Source of the DNA: Cladorrhinum sp. PSN259
Lineage: Eukaryota; Ascomycota; Sordariomycetes; Sordariales; Podosporaceae
Length of the DNA stretch: 64,000 nt
Direction of reading: 5' to 3'
NCBI GenBank assembly: GCA_033725935.1
Contig: MU867090.1
Span: forward strand, 124,001-188,000
Shown: piece after piece, positions 21,716 to 32,654 of the stretch
Layout of the letters: every line of letters starts with the position of its first letter
Numbering within the stretch: position 1 is the stretch's first letter
Made by a program: the position numbers and the translations under genes
Notes under the pieces: model-generated
Databases searched by the model: none
What the model was told of the DNA's origin: nothing
Seen by the model: the letters and a program-made list of their open reading frames with translations, nothing else

Positions 21716-24447
21716 TCATTCCTCCTCAAACAACCTCATAACCTTGGCCAAAACACTCGGCATACTATCCTCCTTTTCTTTCCCCTTCCTTCTTCTTTTC
21801 CTGACTCCAACATCCAAAGTCCCCGTCATCGACTCTGTATTCCACCCCTCCGAGTCATACAACACATCCACAGTCCCACTCTTCTCACTGGCGGACCCTC
21901 TCCCAAACGTAGCACTGTCAGACCCCGTTTCCGCCACGAGTTTCTGCTCCGCATCCATCGTGGCTGTTTCGCTTGCACTCATCACGCCCGATCCAGGGGT
22001 AGAACTCCTGGTAGTCACCCCAGCCGGCACTTCGTTTGACTCGTTGGAATCTTCTGGATCTTTTTCGTGAGTATTCTTGGAAGGGGTCCAGGGTTTCACG
22101 CCCCAGGGGTCGTCGACTCCTCTCTTGCGTTTTCGTTTTGGTTTCTTGGGGTGTTGGTTTTGTCGGGCTGAAGGGAAGGTTAGATTAGTGCTACTAGTAG
22201 ATGATTTGTATTGCGGTTGTCCCAGTGTGTGTTGTGACTTGGCAGGGGCTTGTGCAGGTTCAAGCTGTTGGTCGGGGGTCTCAATAGTTGGGCGAATATA
22301 TTGAAGACTGCCCCCATCTGGTTGAAGTTTGTCTCGAGGCATCACGCGAGGAGACGCTGCTTCAAAGCTACTGAGGATATCTTGTTGTATATTCAAGTCA
22401 AAATTGGAATTGACTGGCTTCTCTGCCCGCAATGGAGGCGATTCTTGCCTCGTGTACATGTATGGTGATGGTGGCAATGGCTCGGCTGAGTGGGCGAGGT
22501 CGAGGAGAATTTCGGCGAAGCTTTTCTTCTGGGCTTCCAGGGTTGCCCATAGCTCTGGTGTTGGAAATAAGAGAGCCTCTGGTGGTGTTGCTGGATGTTT
22601 CGCTGAAGCCTCTGAGGGTTGGATGGGAGGAGAAGGAGAAGGAGGAGAAGGAGGAGAAAGAGGAGGAGGAGGAGGAGCTTTCTGAAGTCGTTTCCGCCTC
22701 TCTTCTTCCAGAGCTTTTGTTTTCGCTTGTGCTTCTTTTCTTTCGCGGGCAATTTCGGGCAGACTCTTGACTCGCATTTGGGCTGCTTCTGGCGAGCTCG
22801 GTGTGCGGCTTGCCTTATCCCTCTCGCGGACGACTCCTGGTAGGTTCTTGGCCGGAAGTCTTGGTTGAGTATGTGCCTCTATTCTTACCTTTCCTCGACC
22901 TTCACGTGGACTTGCAACAGTTCTCCAACCACTTTCAACCACTACTCGACCGCCCCTTGTTTTGTTGTCACTTTGTCGGGTTAGCTTTCCAAACAGCACC
23001 AGCCTCTTCCCGGAACCCCCTATCCCGTTGCCGTCCGGCATCTCGATCTTCCACCCACCCTCTTCGGTTCGGAGTACGAGCTTCAGTTTCATGGCATCTT
23101 TGCAAATTCCCAAGATCTGTTTCCTTACTTGTTCTGCATTGCGAGCGAATACGAACTGAATGACGGGAGACAGCGCTGAAAAGATCTTGGAGGTTGTTGG
23201 CTCAAGCGAGAGGTCGAGATTGCGGAGGGGGGTGGTGGTCGAGATTATCGAGCGACGCCAAGGTACGAGGGCGGAATCAGAAACTAATCGCACATTTCTT
23301 AGCTAAAGTCTTCCTACTACGGCTTCTGTGAACATCACCTACCGCCGAGCTCCAGCAGCTTCTTCTCTAGCGTCCTGAAATGCTTCTCCGGCTGAGACAC
23401 TGTCCGGTCGTCGTGGGATAACATGACGCCATCAAGACCAAAGCTCAGCAGATCTGGCCGGAGAACATCCTTCCACAGTATTTCAAATATCTTGGCCATT
23501 ACCCTATGGGAACGTTGTTGGGGTTTCGAGCTATTCCAAATCTCCGGAGGACAGAGTCCCTTAGAGCCACGCGTTAATGGGCCGAGCTGGAGAGAAGAGC
23601 TGGTTGAAAAGTCGAGGAGGGTCTGACGAAACGCCAAGAATGAGGACCGGACTGTGGACTCGGAATTGTAGCCTTCGGAGACCTGTTTGGGTTTGCTTTG
23701 CGTGTCTATCGTGTCGTCGGCAACCGTGAACAGGTTGGTAGCCGCTCCTGTGGGCAGACCGTTGAAGATATTTGCTGACTTAGAGTCGCTCAGAGCCTCC
23801 TTCATCGTCTCAAGCTCAAGGGTAGCGGAACTGGCGCGCCTCTTGGTTAGATCAAGGTCTAGCTCGAGCTGTTCGAGGCGTAGCTTTTCCTCGGCCCTTT
23901 GTTGCTTCAAGAAGGCTAGCTCTTGCGCTGTCAGAAGGAAGGCAGATTGGTATTCAGACAGTATGCTGTTGTCTTGGGCTCTAGAATTTAGGTTTCCCGT
24001 GTCTGCTGTTTGAGTGTTAGGATTCTCATTTGATACCCGTTGCGGGCCAAGGCGACTCGACATCTCCCGAATGACGTTGCTCAGGTGGTCAACCTTTTGC
24101 TGGAGGGTCTGAGTTTCGGTTTGAAGGACCCTGAAATTATGATGGAACCTCGGCTCGAGACCAGCGATTACTGCATCCACGGGTACCTTAATCGGGGCGT
24201 TATATGGGTTGATGGTGACCCGAGGGGCAGGCCTCGCATAGTGTTCCCATTGGAAGGCTGTATCGGAGAAAGGTGATTTCCGGATGGTGAGTGCTGACTT
24301 TCTTATGGGTGGATCATGTCTGCCAAGGGTTCCTGGGGTTAACCCACAGCGTTCACAAAGAAAACTGTGTTGGGTAAATCTCTTAGTCTGGTAGGTGAGA
24401 GGAAACCCGCGGTATTTGGTGGTCAAGTAGGGCGACAAGTCTTCCAT
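21716..24447 (-). CDS. Coiled-coil, Pro/Ser-rich basic protein of unknown function
   Basis: Two exons (24447-23343 and 23283-21716) joined over a 59-nt intron (donor GTAGGT, branch GCTAAG) give 890 residues. I recognise no catalytic domain. An N-terminal CERCG pair of cysteines lies near residue 31. Residues about 100-135 and 170-230 form predicted coiled coils (KQQRAEEKLRLEQLELDLDL). A conserved-looking globular part spans the splice junction. A Pro-rich segment (PPPPPPLSPPSPPSPSPP) and a nuclear-localisation-like cluster KKPKRKRKRG lie in the C-terminal third. The C-terminus KVMRLFEEE is charged. A nuclear structural or regulatory role is possible but is inference only. An alternative splice with donor GTGATG also keeps frame but has a poorer donor. 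Confidence 0.65.
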
Positions 24448-25019
24448 CGTTTATGATGTGGATAATGGCTTCCAATAACCTGATGCGACATTCTGGTGTT
24501 GGAAGTTCGTTAGATTGCAGCTTGACGGCTGTTGGACAAAGGTGGACGGTGTTGTGGTGTTCGACTAAGGAGCAACAAAGGGCAACCGGAGTTGGCAGTA
24601 GACGGGAGCTGAGGGCATGACAAAGGGATGGATTCAGTCTATATCGTTGTTCCGGTAATAGTTTAGGAAACTCACAATCGGAGCCAAATTGAGGCAAGCT
24701 CTTGGATAGGATGGTAATTGAAAATGAGGCTTGATGAGCTCGTGGTGTTGAATTTGGGGGTGGGTTAATTCTAGGAATTGGTTCAGGTTACAGCACAGTA
24801 AAGCGTCGTAGCAAGGGGAAACTGTGGAGGGTCTTTGGGCTTTTCTCAATGTCACACTGAACAACTAAAAATCAACTTCCTGCCGGAGCCGGAGCTCCAG
24901 TACCCCCCCGCCCGGGAGCTTTCTGCCGCCTCTATATGCCCTCTCAGCCCCAGCACCACACCCACCTTCTTGCGACGACCCAGTCAACGTTTTCACGAAC
25001 CACCAAAAACTTAGAAACA
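24448..25019. other. Intergenic region, no gene seen
   Basis: This is the divergent promoter region between the coiled-coil protein gene (-) and the first member of the small secreted protein array (+). Open frames on the minus strand here lack domains and start context. Confidence 0.45.
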
Positions 25020-25622
25020 ATGCATATTTTTCAGATTCTTCTCGGAGCCCTGGCCGGGTGTGCCACAATCTTCACCCTGGCTGCTGAGTTTCCAATAGTG
25101 AATCTCAACAACTTGAACAATACAATGACGGGCGATCTCATCATGGAAGGCATGGCTCTGGATTGCAAGGCAGGTGGTAATCCCATTTACGATAGTGTCT
25201 TCGCGAACAGCACCTCGCCCTATGTTCTCGACTGTAGCCACTTGTTGGTTGGCCTCGGAGACATGTAAGCACCCATTTATCTCACACCACGTCGGTCCCA
25301 AATCTAACTGTTATTGTACAGAACCGTCCGGGGAAAGCCCAATAAACGGATAGACTACACCCTCGCATACCGAACTTGCGTGTTCACCATGCATCTGGTT
25401 TTGGGTGAATGGATGACGCTCAGCAGGAACCAGATCTAGGCAATCTGGGACCGTACGATGAAATCTGCGGCAACGTTCAATGGCGAGATCTTCCAGAGGG
25501 CTGAGTCGTTTGGAGAAGTGGTGTGCGGTCAAGCTGCAGTCAATTTTGAGATCAAGCGCAACTTTGCTTTTGGTGACCCTCCGCTTGGATATGGGGCCGC
25601 ATCTGATGTCATAAAAGGTTGA
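25020..25622 (+). pseudogene. Small secreted protein, array member 1, interrupted by an in-frame TAG
   Basis: Exon 1 (25020-25264) and exon 2 (from 25322) join in phase 2 over a 57-nt intron with branch CTAAC. A signal peptide (MHIFQILLGALAGCATIF) is followed by the array pattern: Cys, SPYVLDC, then RTCVFTMHLVLG. Exon 2 meets TAG at 25437-25439, giving 120 residues. The same frame stays open beyond it to TGA at 25620-25622. It then contains the pattern found at the C-terminus of the siblings (GEVVCGQAAVNFEI). The TAG is therefore probably a premature stop, of a kind a CpA-to-TpA change (RIP-like) would make. A truncated but expressed protein is the alternative, as is an unusually short 35-nt intron over the TAG. 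The family resembles Hce2/Ecp2-type effectors (inference). Confidence 0.6.
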
Positions 25623-26256
25623 GTCTCGGTTTCAGATAGCAACTTGTGGGGGAGACGCGCGGTGGGAGATAACATCGGATGGTTGGCAGATAGGAGCTGT
25701 TAAGAGGCTCTTTCAATAAAGCAGCAAGAAATTTGCCTGATGGCGTCTCTTGGGGCCATCAAGTCATGGATATTGGGTCCCTGAACAGTTTTTTGGTATA
25801 TGTAAACTCATTTCTTGTCTCGATGGCCTTTGCGAACGAGAAACAAGTCGAGCTAAAGATGAGGTACCAGCTTGAAGTGAGGTTGAGCGGGCAGAATGAT
25901 CCAGTGAAGGCGCCTTAGGTGCCCATCCTAGGTAACTGATCTCTAAGGCACGCTCCTATCCGCCACTGCAAATGCTGCAGCGGGGAATCAGGCTCGGACT
26001 TGCAGTGGTGACGGCGGGCCCATTCATTTTGTTGCAGTAGGTGGGTACCTGACAAGATCAGACTGCAGCGAAGGGACCTGCAAATCTTCAGGTTCCTAAA
26101 TCTTCCTATAACAGCACCCTCTACCTCCAACTCTCCTCCTAATCTTTCTTCCCAACTCTACTTCCCACCCAATTCTCTGACCTCCACTTTCTTCTCAAAC
26201 AATCAACCATCCATCCACCACCTCAATATCAACCGGTAACATCAACATCCAACAAG
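25623..26256. other. Intergenic region, no gene seen
   Basis: A 61-codon open frame (25733-25918) has no signal peptide or array pattern. Short words containing GCAGTGG and its complement occur at about 25963-26010. Pyrimidine- and CA-rich sequence precedes the next ATG. Confidence 0.4.
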
Positions 26257-26731
26257 ATGCAACTTCTTCGTATCATCTCGTCAGCTATCCTCGGCTTCAC
26301 TGGTCTTGCTGTCGCCGCTCTCGACGATATTTGCGGACCCAATGGCCACGCCAACTACAAAGACGGCATCACCACTCGCAACTCGCCCCTCTACGAGGAC
26401 TGCGAGGCACTCATCGCCAGCCTCAAGTTTGTGTAAGTTTTTGATTTTTACATGCCGCATTCATCCGTTACTGACCAAGACCTTTCCCGTTAGCCAACTC
26501 ACCAAGGACGAGCAGTACAAGGAGTACACCCACGGAACCTGCAAGATGACTTTCCATCTCGGTTCGAGCGACGCCATGATGATCAACCATCCCAGCCTCG
26601 TCGGTCTTTGGAACCTCATCACCCCCACCTGCACTGCCGAGTTTGGCAACGACCCCCGTTGGAGAATCGAGACCTTCGGTGACATCATCTGCGGTCGCTC
26701 TGTCGCCAACTTTGAGATGATTTCGGCTTAG
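26257..26731 (+). CDS. Small secreted protein, array member 2 (Hce2/Ecp2-like pattern)
   Basis: Two exons (26257-26432, 26494-26731) with a phase-2 intron (donor GTAAGT, branch CTGAC) give 137 residues. A signal peptide (MQLLRIISSAILGFTGLAVA) is followed by DDICG, SPLYEDCEAL, HGTCKMTFHLG and GDIICGRSVANFEM. These four conserved Cys positions and the GTC and G-x-I-x-C words resemble the Hce2 domain of secreted fungal effectors (homologues of Cladosporium Ecp2). The match is by pattern, so this is inference. This is the cleanest member of the array: signal peptide, intron, four core Cys and a stop at the expected place. Role outside the cell is unknown. Confidence 0.8.
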
Positions 26732-27165
26732 GCCTCTCTATCAGACATTCCTTCGGAGGGCTACTTTCGGAGGGGCACAATCGGTGTCGTACATCATAAT
26801 ATTTATGGGTAGCTGGTCATCGGCGGGGTAATGGTTTATCGGGAGGAGGATGCCAGTCGACTGCTGCCTCGGGCATGAATATTAAGCGAACATAGGCAGT
26901 CGGTATCTATGGGAACCACTTTATTGGCATCTAATCTTGTTCGTCTCTTTACTGTGAAGTTACCTGATGTCCTCCTCGTCCTCTCATGTGCACCGGCAGA
27001 TGCCCACGGGAAACTTTGAGAACCGAAAATACCATGTCAAGGTGCCACTGCTGCTATAAGATGGCCCGTCCTTCTCCACCATCACCGGGTTGCCAACCCA
27101 ATTCTATCTGACGACTTACCATGCCAATATTTTGACACATTTACCGCATCAACACAACTAACAAG
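26732..27165. other. Intergenic region, no gene seen
   Basis: Spacer between array members 2 and 3. No repeat or gene was recognised. ACAAG-ATG contexts start both members 2 and 3. Confidence 0.45.
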
Positions 27166-27688
27166 ATGTATTTCGACCAGTTCGTCATCTCCACGACAAC
27201 AGCCCTCGCAGGGCATCATGGACTCGCCAGCCTCGCCAGCCTCGTCCTCGGTACGACCATAACTCCCTGCGACCCCTCGCACGTTAGTTACACGGGCGAC
27301 ATCACAATCCATGACCCCCCCTGCTACTGGGACTGCCAGTACATCATCCTCGACGCACGATGTGTAAGTTATCCCCTCCTCTACTTTATATCTAATACTG
27401 AATAAAATTAAGCGTACTATCCTACGACCAAGGCTACTAGTCCCAATACCACTAAAACCTGCCACATCACCCTCCGCTACGGCACCGCTCGCCCGCGCCA
27501 CTCCATGAACATCACCTGGCAGCAGCTGAACGGCCTGCTCAATCACCTTTTCAAGAAAGGAGGGAAAAGATAAGTATGACGTCGACAGTTTGACGAGGAT
27601 CGCGGGGTGGGAGGATATTACTTGCAACCTTGACGAGGCGAATTTTGATGCCAAGGCCGTTCTGGGCGCTGTGCCTACGCAGTATTAG
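27166..27688 (+). pseudogene. Small secreted protein, array member 3, with a frameshift in exon 2
   Basis: Exon 1 (27166-27363) encodes a hydrophobic N-terminus, then TPCDPSHVSYTGDIT and CYWDCQYIILDARC, matching the array pattern. The donor is GTAAGT at 27364. An acceptor at 27432 keeps frame into TKTCHITLRYG. The frame stops at TAA 27571-27573, after KKGGKR. The pattern typical of the family C-terminus (RIAGWEDITCNLDEANFD) continues one base out of register from about 27572 to a stop at 27686-27688. A single-base indel in the A/G-rich tract at about 27553-27571 would explain this. No GT-AG intron that bridges it was found. Either a pseudogene or a sequencing error in the purine tract. Confidence 0.6.
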
Positions 27689-29595
27689 CATTTGCCTTGG
27701 ACGTAAATGCTATCATTGCTCACGAAAGTAAGGGGCGAGGGCTGGGAGGAGACGGGACACATCATGCACGGGAGGAAGGGGAGATGGCACTGCCTTTGGG
27801 GGGAGAACTTGAAGCCACATGGGTTGGAGCCTAGATCATTGTTTGTTTCAATCTATTAGATCACAACAGTCTAGAGCTCACGGTGCCCCCCAGAGCAGCA
27901 GATAGGCATTGACAGTGTGCTCGCCAGCGGCCTAGATCGGAGTTTTAGTCAGAACCAGAGCCTCCATATTCTTTATCACGCGGTCGAAAAGAACTACTTG
28001 GTCAAAAGTTATCTGCATAACCGCCATAAGTGGTATTACTATGAAGGCCTTGCAAAACAAAATACACACCTTATTTCCTCTTTTGATAGGTATCTATTTA
28101 CTTATACTTGCGCCTATTTGCCCCTTTTAACGGCCATCCAACTCATTCTCTTGCCCATTTTTGATCCTGTTGATCTCTGTTTTACTTTCCTTTATTGTTG
28201 TTGTATAACTTAGAGCGTTATCGGGCATAACCGAAAAAAAGAAGAAGAAAATAACCCGAATAATTAAGATTTACTTTGCTTTATGGCCAGGCTCTAGAAC
28301 GATTCTAGACATCCTCAGGCCTATTAAAAAAATAATTGTCTTTTTCCTTTGTTTCAATGTCTCTTAACATATAACCTTCTTTCATCCCAATTTTACTTAT
28401 TTTCATAAGATATTTAAGTCGTGAAAACTTCCAACTGCTTCTTCGCCCCAATCCATCGATGGCGGCCTGGTCCGGCTCCATTTATTCAACGTCCGGTTCT
28501 GTGACTCGAAGCATCGGCCCCGGCGACTGTAGCTTTCCCTTTAACAGTAAACAAGGATCTTCCCAGCACCGCGCAAACGCTGACGTCGGAGACGGATTAA
28601 GGATCACGGTGCTGGGCTGCCTACCCGGCTTATTATTGCATTGGTCGCCGATGAGTAAGATAACCTCGGGTGGAACGGAGGCTACGAGTCCCCGAGACTC
28701 TGGGGGTTGATAGTGATGCCATGGTATGGAATCTTTGGTTGCTGGACTGCTGGTGAGCCGGCGCCGGAGCTTCACTGGACTTCAGTGTTGTTGGCGAGCA
28801 TACTCTTCTAGTTCCTATTTGGTTGTCTAATCAGCTCGATCTTCTCATGGATTTGATCGACTTTATCAAGTAGATGTGAGGTGGTTGCGGGAGCTTCGGT
28901 GGAAGGGTCCTATTTGGTTGTTAGTTAAGACGTAAATAGAAAAGTTTTACCGACGGGAGTAAGTGATTCCGGGGAATCTCCTAAAATGGGTACCGGAGGA
29001 GCGGTACCTGGACTTGCTGCTGACCCGCCTTATCGAGAGAGAAATAGCTTTGGGTGAAAGCATTCCCGGAGGCTGACATTAGACTCTGACACGGACCTCA
29101 ATACGTCTCCGGCGCCAGCATTCGCGCCGGAGCCGGGGATACATAAAGTGTTGCAGCAGGTGCTGCAGCAGGTGCTGCAGTAGGGAGGCCACCAAGACCA
29201 GGTTTTAGGGCTTAGTTGAATCTCCCACTTTTCGGTAGCTTGTTAGATATCTCTCCCAATCAACCACTTTAGAGCTGCAGATCCCACATAAAGTACTGTA
29301 ATCGTAGTAAAGGTAGTGCTTTTTACTGCCAGGTCCAGAGCTTCGAGGTTCTGTATCATCATTAAAGACCCCCTATTTGCCCCGCTTCGTCCCAACTGAA
29401 CTTCAAATGGACGTGCCTTGACTTAGTAAAGTCCAGCTTGATGTGCGCTTTCGAGCTGGTTTCAATAGCCCCACCGGATGGAAGTATCAGATATAAATTC
29501 TAAGCTTTTTCAGCCAAACCGCTTTTTCTCCTTACGCCATCCATGTTTAAAACAAACCAGTCTCGCAGTCACGTCTTCCACAGCACACCTCCAAG
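27689..29595. other. Gene-poor 1.9 kb spacer inside the array
   Basis: This contains a fragment of the dispersed repeat (28208-28275, separate entry). A minus-strand open frame of 97 codons at 28482-28775 includes VPPEVILLIGDQ, which recalls the start of an F-box-like motif but has nothing recognisable around it. Short GCAGCAGGTGCT tandem units lie at about 29151-29182. No gene I can support. Confidence 0.45.
28208..28275 (-). repeat. 3' fragment of the dispersed repeat
   Basis: On the minus strand this reads as an ATCTTAATTATTCG word, a T-rich stretch and then CGGTTATGCCCGATAACGCT. It matches the end of the copy at about 10625-10680. Only the last 60 bp or so are shared. Confidence 0.7.
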
Positions 29596-30690
29596 ATGCA
29601 TGTCTTCCAACTCATTGCCGCACTTGTCACGGCTTTGCTTGGGTTTCCTAGCCTCGCCGTCACTGGCAACGTCGTCGACGACCTCTGCGGCGTGTTTTAC
29701 CAGAAAGCCATCACCACCACTCGATTGCCCCTCTATAGCGACTGTCTCGATATTCTGCACAATTATCTCAATCACGGCATGTAAGTATCTACCTCGTATT
29801 CTTCTCGCACTCGATTCCTCTTTATCAGGTGGTTAAATCACCAAATTCACTTCCCTTTCCCCGAGTCTACCTACCTGTCTAGATATACAAAAATGGGCTA
29901 ACATGCATGCAGCACCCTAACCTTGACCAACCCCAAGAAGACTCTCACGAACGGAACCTGCCTCTGGTCATTCTCCCTGGGTCTGGGCTCCCGAATGACC
30001 CTCAACCAAAAGTACCTAGGAAATCTCTTTGATCTTATCAGCGCAGGGACTACAGTCCACGACAGAGGTGACTCGGACGGAGTCACAAGAATGGAGACCC
30101 ACGGCGACGTAACGTGTGGCAAGGACCAGGCCATGAACTTTGAGCTGTATAATCCTTATACCCACACTACCACCCAGAAGCTTAGTGAGAGGAAGCAGGA
30201 ACTTGGGGTACTGGGAGGTGGACCTGGGCAGAAAATCAATATTGTAGACCGCGGGATGATCAAGGCCAAGGCGGCGCACAAGGTAAATTCGCGGGGCAAT
30301 GAGAAGCCAGACCCGGACCATGAAGTCTACGGACCTGGAGGGAAGATTAACTCGGTGGAGAGGATCAAATCTAGAAGCGAGGATAAATCAGAGCATAAAG
30401 TGTACGGGCTTGGTGAGAAGATCAAGGCTGAAAGAGGGCACGGAGAAGCCGGAGCATCGTGTTTTAAGGCCCGGCGGCATAAAGGCGAACTAGGGGACCA
30501 AGATTGCACTCTGTTGGCTTCATCTGGAGGTACTACTTTAACAAACGATTATTTCCATTCCATTCATCAAAATATTTTCAATCTGGCAGCAATAGTAGAA
30601 TGCCAGAAAATTATTGTGAGTTTGAAACAGTCGGTCACGCTCGGGCACGTCCGACAAAGTCTCATCTCGTCTTTGCCCAGCGCAACTTGA
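29596..30690 (+). CDS. Small secreted protein, array member 4, with a long repeat-bearing C-terminal extension
   Basis: Exons 29596-29780 and 29913-30690 (phase-2 intron, branch GCTAAC) give 320 residues, more than twice its siblings. Residues 1-142 follow the family: signal peptide MHVFQLIAALVTALLGF, DDLCG, LPLYSDCLDI, NGTCLWSFSLG, and HGDVTCGKDQAMNFEL. The sibling proteins end within a few residues of this point. Here 178 more residues follow, with imperfect units of the form G-x-G-x-K-I-x-x-V-(D/E)-R ... H-(K/E)-V, rich in Lys and Glu, then a less ordered tail. The extension is hydrophilic and lacks Cys pairing. It could come from loss of the original stop and capture of downstream sequence, or be a real added domain. 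Confidence 0.7.
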
Positions 30691-31341
30691 ACACCGATAA
30701 TTAATAAGTGGAACCGCTTTAAGTTCCGAGTATATCTGGCATCTCAACAAGAACGCTTCTTGATAAGGGGTCCTGAAGATGAGATTGGGCCTGAGTATGA
30801 TGCCACTTCTGGCCCAGTGGGCGATGTTTTCCGGCAACAGCCGCGTTCCTGTCTGGTCTAAACTTTCTCTAGGCCTCCTGTCCTCTTCCTTCGGCTCCGG
30901 CGGTTACCAAGTATGCAGGTATTTTGCCTCTGGAACCGTGCTGCAGATCCGACCATCCTCCAGTCTGTCTTTCCTTCGGGGACCTCGACGTGCATGGTGT
31001 ATGTGGCCACCTGAAAAAGCTTCCCTATATTGGTAAGCTCGGAAGGCTTCTCGGAATGCGTTTGGTACAGTCTGATGAGCTATTTACTGGATAACCTTTC
31101 ATAACAACTTCTGGGATAACGATGATCATAGAGCAAAATGATTCTATTATTCAATCTGTGTCGTCTTGTTTGAACCTCGAAAGGGACACAATTTCCTGCT
31201 TGCAGGTTTATCGTTTGTAGGATAGAAACACCGCGTTTAGGCAACGATATGGGATCAGCCTCATGGACTTGATGATTCTTTTGGTGGGTAATTTCTTCCC
31301 CATGGTGATAGTGAAAGATTCCCAAACTTTCAATGGGATTT
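30691..31341. other. Intergenic region, no gene seen
   Basis: Spacer between array members 4 and 5. No domain-bearing frame. The duplicated promoter segment of member 5 begins at its right end. Confidence 0.45.
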
Positions 31342-31585
31342 CTCGTCTCATCTGATATCCAGTTTATCTTTTGGAGTACACCTCGTGATTGCAAATTTGC
31401 AGTTGCCACATGACAGTATAAAAACATGTAGCCTTAGGATTCCCATCTCTGAGACCTCGTCTCATCTGATCTCATCATTGTTGATGACCCCAGTGCTTAT
31501 CTTTTGGACTGCAGCTTTTGTTGCAAATTTGCAGTTGCCACATGACAAGTATAAATACCTCAGGGTTCTCATCCTTGAGACATCA
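31342..31585 (+). promoter_or_regulatory. Tandemly duplicated promoter segment upstream of array member 5
   Basis: Two copies (about 31342-31455 and 31456-31585) share ctcgtctcatctgat, CTTTTGGA, and an identical 27-bp block containing GCAAATTTGCAGTTGCCACA (31389-31415 and 31521-31547). Each is followed by a TATA-like word (AGTATAAAAAC and AAGTATAAATACC) and a GAGAC word. The second TATA-like box is about 130 bp before the ATG. AAATTTGCA-type palindromic sequence in each copy may be a regulator site. Duplication is seen directly; effect on expression is inferred. Confidence 0.75.
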
Positions 31586-31676
31586 ATCCTTTGCTCTCTG
31601 CACTCTCTTCTATACCTTCGGAGCAGAATTCAAACTCTCTACGCCATTGCCAACAAAAATATCACGGCCAGAGATC

Positions 31677-32166
31677 ATGAAGCTCTCTCAGATTCTCATC
31701 ACTCTCACCACCGGGCTGGTTGCCCTCGTCATGGCCGCCGACATCGGCGGTAACCGCGATTGCAATAGCGCCGATGTCCACTACTCGACCACGAGCACCA
31801 GTGGCTACTCTCCCTATGTCCCTGACTGCTGGAAGATTGTCGAGCAGAATCCTCAAGACTTGTAAGTATCAACGCAAACACCTACCGACACCGAAATATA
31901 CCGGTTGCTGATACGCAGATAATAGCGTCGTCAACCGCACCCCCACGACAGCCGCTTGGGGCAGCTGCACCATCAGATTCTACGTTACAGAGGGCAGCAC
32001 AATCACCATCAACCATCAGCAGTTGCTGGACTTGCATAAGCTCATCAAGGACAACTGCTCGAAGCAGTTCCCCGGCGAGGAGTATCCGAGAATGGAGAGC
32101 CATGGAACCATTACGTGTGGGTCTACGACGGCCCATTTCGACATCTTCCAGATTAGCAAGCAGTAG
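31677..32166 (+). CDS. Small secreted protein, array member 5 (Hce2/Ecp2-like pattern)
   Basis: Exons 31677-31861 and 31926-32166 (phase-2 intron, donor GTAAGT) give 141 residues. Exon 1 has the same length and phase as member 4. A signal peptide (MKLSQILITLTTGLVALVMA) precedes GGNRDC, SPYVPDCWKIV, WGSCTIRFYV and HGTITCGSTTAHFDIF, so the four family cysteines are kept. An extra Cys lies in DNCSKQF. Of two possible acceptors, only the AG at 31925 keeps the frame open. The gene appears intact and has the duplicated promoter noted above. Function is unknown; a secreted effector-like role is inference from pattern. Confidence 0.8.
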
Positions 32167-32654
32167 TTGGCTAAGAGAAGAGACAGCCGATGTTGGTGGG
32201 CTAAGGGAGGAAAGAGGATGGGGACATGAATGGGAACGAGGAACAATGCTTTGTTAATTCTTTTTCAGTGCAATTGCATTTTTCTTTAAAAAAATCGTCC
32301 TAGACTTTGAACAATGTCTGCCCTACAACCCCTCCGATAAGTATACGTCATGTGAGAGTGAAGTAGGCAGCACTGTTCTTCATGCAGGTGCCTTACTGGG
32401 CGGATATATGGCCTGTCATTGGCCAAAAAACGGTTCCTAGGCAGACACCACACACACTACTTCAGTGTAAAACCTCCACTAAAAGCAGGTAAGTAACGAA
32501 AAACAACAGTATCCCGTTGGTATGCACATCAGCCGCATCCTCCGGGCCTGCAGCTGCTTTTCATCCTTTTACACAGCACACACCGCCCTTTACGATCCCG
32601 CTGTCGCATTGAATTTACCCCTCAACACCGGGATTATCCATCATCCCACCCAAA
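32167..32654. other. Intergenic region, no gene seen
   Basis: 3' flank of array member 5 and promoter of the SH3 protein gene. A 63-codon frame starting at 32522 overlaps the SH3 gene out of frame and is not called. Confidence 0.5.

Noticed and set aside
25404..25439. A 35-nt GT-AG intron that would remove the TAG of array member 1
   Set aside because: Too short for a fungal intron, and it would delete part of the region shared with the siblings.
28482..28775. F-box-like start motif VPPEVILLIGDQ
   Set aside because: One short motif with no surrounding fold; too weak to call a gene.
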